A stretch of DNA of 20,399 bases from Haplosporangium gracile (taxonomy: Eukaryota; Mortierellomycota; Mortierellomycetes; Mortierellales; Mortierellaceae). Positions within the stretch are counted from its first letter, which is position 1; every line of letters starts with the position of its first letter. Location: contig JAAAUF010000615.1 of NCBI GenBank assembly GCA_015499985.1, positions 5,130 to 25,528 on the forward strand, given 5' to 3'. Shown here in pieces: positions 20,312-20,399 of the stretch. The position numbers were made by a program, and so were the translations under genes. The notes under the pieces were generated by a model. That model worked only from the letters and a program-made list of their open reading frames with translations, did not search any database and was not told the origin of the DNA.

Positions 20312-20399
20312 CGGAAAGAGGGAAGGGAAAAAAGAGGGAGTGATTTCCTGAGAAGTTGAGAGCTTTTCTGTCTTCTCGAAAATCACGGCTTCACACACA

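Larger units (their letters stand above)
16140..20399. other. Long intergenic region with no convincing gene
   Basis: No frame longer than about 130 codons and none with recognisable domains. From 16140 to about 16790 the plus strand is purine-rich, continuing the Ndt80-type leader pattern. The plus strand turns pyrimidine-rich at about 17640-17800, 18370-18480, 19010-19190 and 20130-20215. CAA-rich segments lie near 18830, 19330 and 20270. Several plus-strand intron-end-like sites (ACTAAC then ATAG at 17463-17472, TTTTCGTAG near 19912, TTATTTAG near 20259) hint at a spliced plus-strand leader or noncoding RNA running towards a gene beyond the right edge. That is inference only. Confidence 0.45.

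Overview
The window is eukaryotic and almost certainly fungal. It holds four complete spliced genes and the tail of a fifth, all with GT-AG introns. Exon boundaries are my own reading: I joined open frames at GT-AG sites, and reading phase closes exactly in all four complete genes. An Ndt80/PhoG-type transcription factor, a yapsin-like aspartic protease and pyrimidine-rich promoters point to a fungus. The ARMC8/Gid5 protein resembles the animal form more than my recollection of yeast Vid28. With introns of about 100-630 nt this suggests an early-diverging filamentous fungus (Mucoromycota, perhaps Mortierellaceae); that placement is inference.

Layout from left to right: (1) 2-367 (+), the C-terminal end of a polytopic membrane protein, probably an MFS-type transporter. 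(2) 832-4733 (-), a ten-exon, 750-residue armadillo-repeat protein homologous to ARMC8 (Gid5/Vid28), the scaffold of the GID/CTLH ubiquitin ligase. (3) 4734-7249, a 2.5 kb divergent intergenic region with a purine/pyrimidine tract next to ARMC8, a cluster of three ACGCGT sites and a possible Ndt80-type site. (4) 7250-9465 (+), a four-exon pepsin-family aspartic protease with both catalytic Asp motifs, a 90-residue Ser/Thr/Asn-rich insert and a GPI-like C-terminal tail; the modelled N-terminus lacks a signal peptide and propeptide. (5) 10462-11331 (+), a three-exon GNAT acetyltransferase of the phosphinothricin/methionine-sulfoximine type, preceded by a clear TATA box. (6) 11804-15715 (-), a four-exon, 912-residue Ndt80/PhoG-domain transcription factor (XprG/VIB-1 family). 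(7) 15716-20399, 4.7 kb without a convincing gene.

There is no operon-like logic. The one functional link worth testing is that XprG-type factors control secreted proteases in other fungi, and here one lies about 2.3 kb from a secreted-type protease gene whose upstream region carries a perfect match to the Ndt80 consensus. I see no mobile element, CRISPR array, rRNA or convincing tRNA, and nothing that amounts to a new multi-gene system.
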